Assembly (NCBI GenBank): GCA_947044405.1 | Contig: CAMRHE010000507.1 | Location: 930,001-994,000 of the forward strand | Length of the DNA stretch: 64,000 nt | Direction of reading: 5' to 3' | Origin: Leptodactylus fallax | Lineage: Eukaryota; Chordata; Amphibia; Anura; Leptodactylidae | Part shown: positions 61,635-64,000 of the stretch, one piece after another | Position numbering within the stretch: the stretch's first letter is position 1 | How the letters are laid out: every line of letters starts with the position of its first letter | Translations under genes and position numbers: made by a program | Notes under the pieces: model-generated | What the model was told of the DNA's origin: nothing | Seen by the model: the letters and a program-made list of their open reading frames with translations, nothing else | Databases searched by the model: none

Positions 61635-64000
61635 TTTCTGTTGTCTCTACTATCTCTGCTATTTCTGCTTTCTCTGTTGTCTCTGCTATCTCTGCGGTCT
61701 CTGTTGTAGCTGCTATTTCTGTGGTCTCTGTTGTCTTTGCTTTCTCTGCTGTCTCAGCTTTCTCTACGGTCTCTGCTGTCTCAGCTTTCTCTGCTGTCTC
61801 TACTGTCTCTGTTGTCTCTGCTTTCTCTGCTGTTTCAGCTTTCTCTGCGGTCTCTGCTGTCTCAGCTTTCTCTGCTGCCTCTGTTGTCTCTGCGGTCTCT
61901 GCTTTCTCTGCAATATCTATAGTCTCTGCTGTCTGTGGTCTCTGTAGTCTCAGCTTTCTTTTGCTGTCTCTGCTGTATCTGCTGTCTCTGCTGTCTGCAG
62001 CCTCTGTTGTCTCAGCTGTCTCTGTCGTCTCAGCGGCCTCTGCTTTCTCTGCTGTCTCAGCTTTCTCTATGGTCTCTGCTTTCTCTATGGTCTCTGCTGT
62101 CTCAGCTTTCTCTGCTGTCTCTACTGTCTCTGTTGTCTCTGCGGTCTCTGCTTTCTCTGCAATATCTATTGTCTCTGCTGTCTGCGGTCTCTGTAGTCTC
62201 AGCTTTCTTTTGCCGTCTCTGCTGTCTGCAGCCTCTGTTGTCTCTGTTGTCTCAGCGGCCTCTGCTTTCTCAGCTTTCTCTGCTGTCTCTACTGTCTCTG
62301 TGGTCTCTACAGTCTCTGCTGTCTGCGGCCTCTGCTGTCTTTGTGGTCTATGTTGTCTCTGTGGTCTCTGTTGTCTCTAATTTCTCTGCAATATCTATTT
62401 TCTCTGCTGTCTGCGGTCTCTGTAGTCTCAGCTTTCTTTTGCTGTATCTGCTGTCTTTGCAGTCTCTGCGGTCTATGTTGTCTCTGCTTTTTCTGCTGTG
62501 TGAGGCCTCTATTGTCTCTGCTGTCTTTGTGGTCTATGTTGTCTCTGCTTTCTCTGCTGTCTCTGTTGTCTCTGCTATCTCTGCTGTCTCTGTTGTCTCT
62601 GCTTTCTCTGCTGTCTCTTTGGTCTCTGTTATCTCTGTGGTCTCTGTTGACTCTGCACTCTCTGTTGTCTATGCTTTCTCTGCTGTCTCTGCAGTATCTG
62701 TTGTCTCTGCTGTCTCAGCGGCCTCTGCAGTCTCTGCTTTCTCTGCGGTCTCTGTTGTCTCTGCTGTCTGCGGTCTCTGCAGTCTCAGCTTTCTTTTGCT
62801 GTCTCTGCTGCATCTGCTGTATTTGCGGTCTCTGCTTTCTCTGCTGTATCTGTTGTCTCTGCTGTCTGCGGCCTCTGCTGTCTTTGCGGTCTATGTTGTC
62901 TCTGCAGTCTCTGCAATATCTATTGTCTCTGCTGTCTGCGGTCTCTGTAGTCTCAGCTTTCTTTTGCTGTCTCTGTGGTCTCTGCTGTCTTTGTGGTCTA
63001 TGTTGTCTCTGCTGTCTCTGCAATATCTATTGTCTCTGCTGTCTTTGTGGTCTATGTTGTCTCTGCTGTCTGCGGCCTCTATTGTCTCTGCTGTCTTTGC
63101 GGTCTATGTTGTCTCTGCAGTCTCTGCTATCTCTGCTTTCTTTGTTGTCTCTACAATATCTATTGTCTCTGCTGTCTGGGGTCTCTGCAGTCTCAGCTTT
63201 CTTTTGCTGTCTCTGCTGCATCTGCTGTATTTGCGGTCTCTGCTTTCTCTGCTGTATCTGTTGTCTCTGCTGTCTGCGGCCTCTGCTGTCTTTGCGGTCT
63301 ATGTTGTCTCTGCAGTCTCTGCAATATCTATTGTCTCTGCTGTCTGCGGTCTCTGTAGTCTTAGCTTTCTTTTGCTGTCTCTGCTGTATCTGCTGTCTCT
63401 GTGGTCTCTGCTGTCTTTGTGGTCTATGTTGTCTCTGCTGTCTCTGCAATATCTATTGTCTCTGCTGTCTTTGTGGTCTATGTTGTCTCTGCTGTCTGCG
63501 GCCTCTATTGTCTCTGCTGTCTTTGCGGTCTATGTTGTCTCTGCAGTCTCTGCTATCTCTGTTGTCTCTGCAATATCTATTGTCTCTGCTGTCTGGGGTC
63601 TCTGCAGTCTCAGCTTTCTTTTGCTGTCTCTGCTGCATCTGCTGTATTTGCGGTCTCTGCTGTATCTGTTGTCTCTGCTGTCTGCGGCCTCTGCTGTCTT
63701 TGCGGTCTATGTTGTCTCTGCAGTCTCTGCAATATCTATTGTCTCTGCTGTCTGCGGTCTCTGTAGTCTTAGCTTTCTTTTGCTGTCTCTGCTGTCTCTG
63801 TGGTCTCTGCTGTCTTTGTGGTCTATGTTGTCTCTGCAATATCTATTGTCTCTGCTGTCTTTGTGGTCTATGTTGTCTCTGCTGTCTGCGGCCTCTATTG
63901 TCTCTGCTGTCTTTGCGGTCTATGTTGTCTCTGCAGTCTCTGCTATCTCTGCTTTCTCTGTTGTCTCTGCAATATCTATTGTCTCTGCTGTCTGCGGTCT
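61635..64000. repeat. 9-bp minisatellite, second block, runs off the window
   Basis: Same TCTCTGCTG family up to the last base. The later part is organised in blocks. CAATATCTATTGTCTCTGCT followed by GTCTTTGTGGTCTATG occurs near 63021, 63447 and 63837, so a block of about 390-426 bp is repeated at least three times. Confidence 0.96.

Noticed and set aside
60783..63839. Ser/Val/Ala-rich and Gln/Arg-rich proteins on opposite strands
   Set aside because: Both arise from one 9-bp unit read in different frames; no sign of selection for protein.

Overview
This window is vertebrate nuclear DNA, most likely from a frog or toad. Two TGF-beta family genes lie head to tail on the + strand. The first is a complete three-exon gdf10 (bmp3b): 3957-4176, 8477-9384 and 16509-16700, 439 codons plus stop, with clean splice sites and matching phases. 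The second is the first coding exon of gdf2 (bmp9) at 23376-23688. The same pair sits side by side in the same orientation in other tetrapods, so this is conserved synteny. The repeats fit an anuran: many TTAA-flanked elements with TTAAAGGGR ends (as in the T2/Kolobok group known from Xenopus), chromodomain Gypsy elements, and very large simple-sequence arrays. The species cannot be named from the sequence.

Layout. 1-3290 is an AT-rich minisatellite of about 30 bp. It is followed by a TA/TG microsatellite and then the GC-rich gdf10 promoter and 5' leader (3541-3956). Intron 1 (4.3 kb) and intron 2 (7.1 kb) hold three copies of a foldback-type transposon whose arms are arrays of a 49-bp repeat. 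gdf10 ends at 16700, with a candidate poly(A) signal at 20370. Between the genes are dispersed MITE-like repeats.

No second exon of gdf2 is present anywhere to the window end, so its first intron must be longer than 40 kb, or the gene is broken or the assembly is wrong here. That interval holds a palindromic TTAA MITE (25099-25684), a non-autonomous hAT element with an 8-bp target duplication (25980-27142), and a young full-length LTR retrotransposon on the minus strand (27166-33479). The LTR element has protease, then integrase, then reverse transcriptase and RNase H: the Gmr1-type gene order, in a Gypsy element. Its Gag carries a segment resembling the SCAN domain. Next comes a solo LTR (33878-34533) nested in the 5' LTR of an old chromodomain Gypsy element (about 33871-41600), itself broken by further MITE insertions. 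Four large minisatellites follow: 27 bp (42.6-44.1 kb), 20 bp (46.0-50.5 kb), 21 bp (50.5-60.4 kb) and 9 bp (60.8 kb to the window end).

The only host genes supported are gdf10 and gdf2, both secreted BMP-type ligands. Long open frames inside the arrays are by-products of repeat units whose length is divisible by three or that lack stops. No tRNA, rRNA or CRISPR array was recognised. Edges of repeats and degenerate elements are good to roughly 10-30 bases unless a target duplication fixes them.
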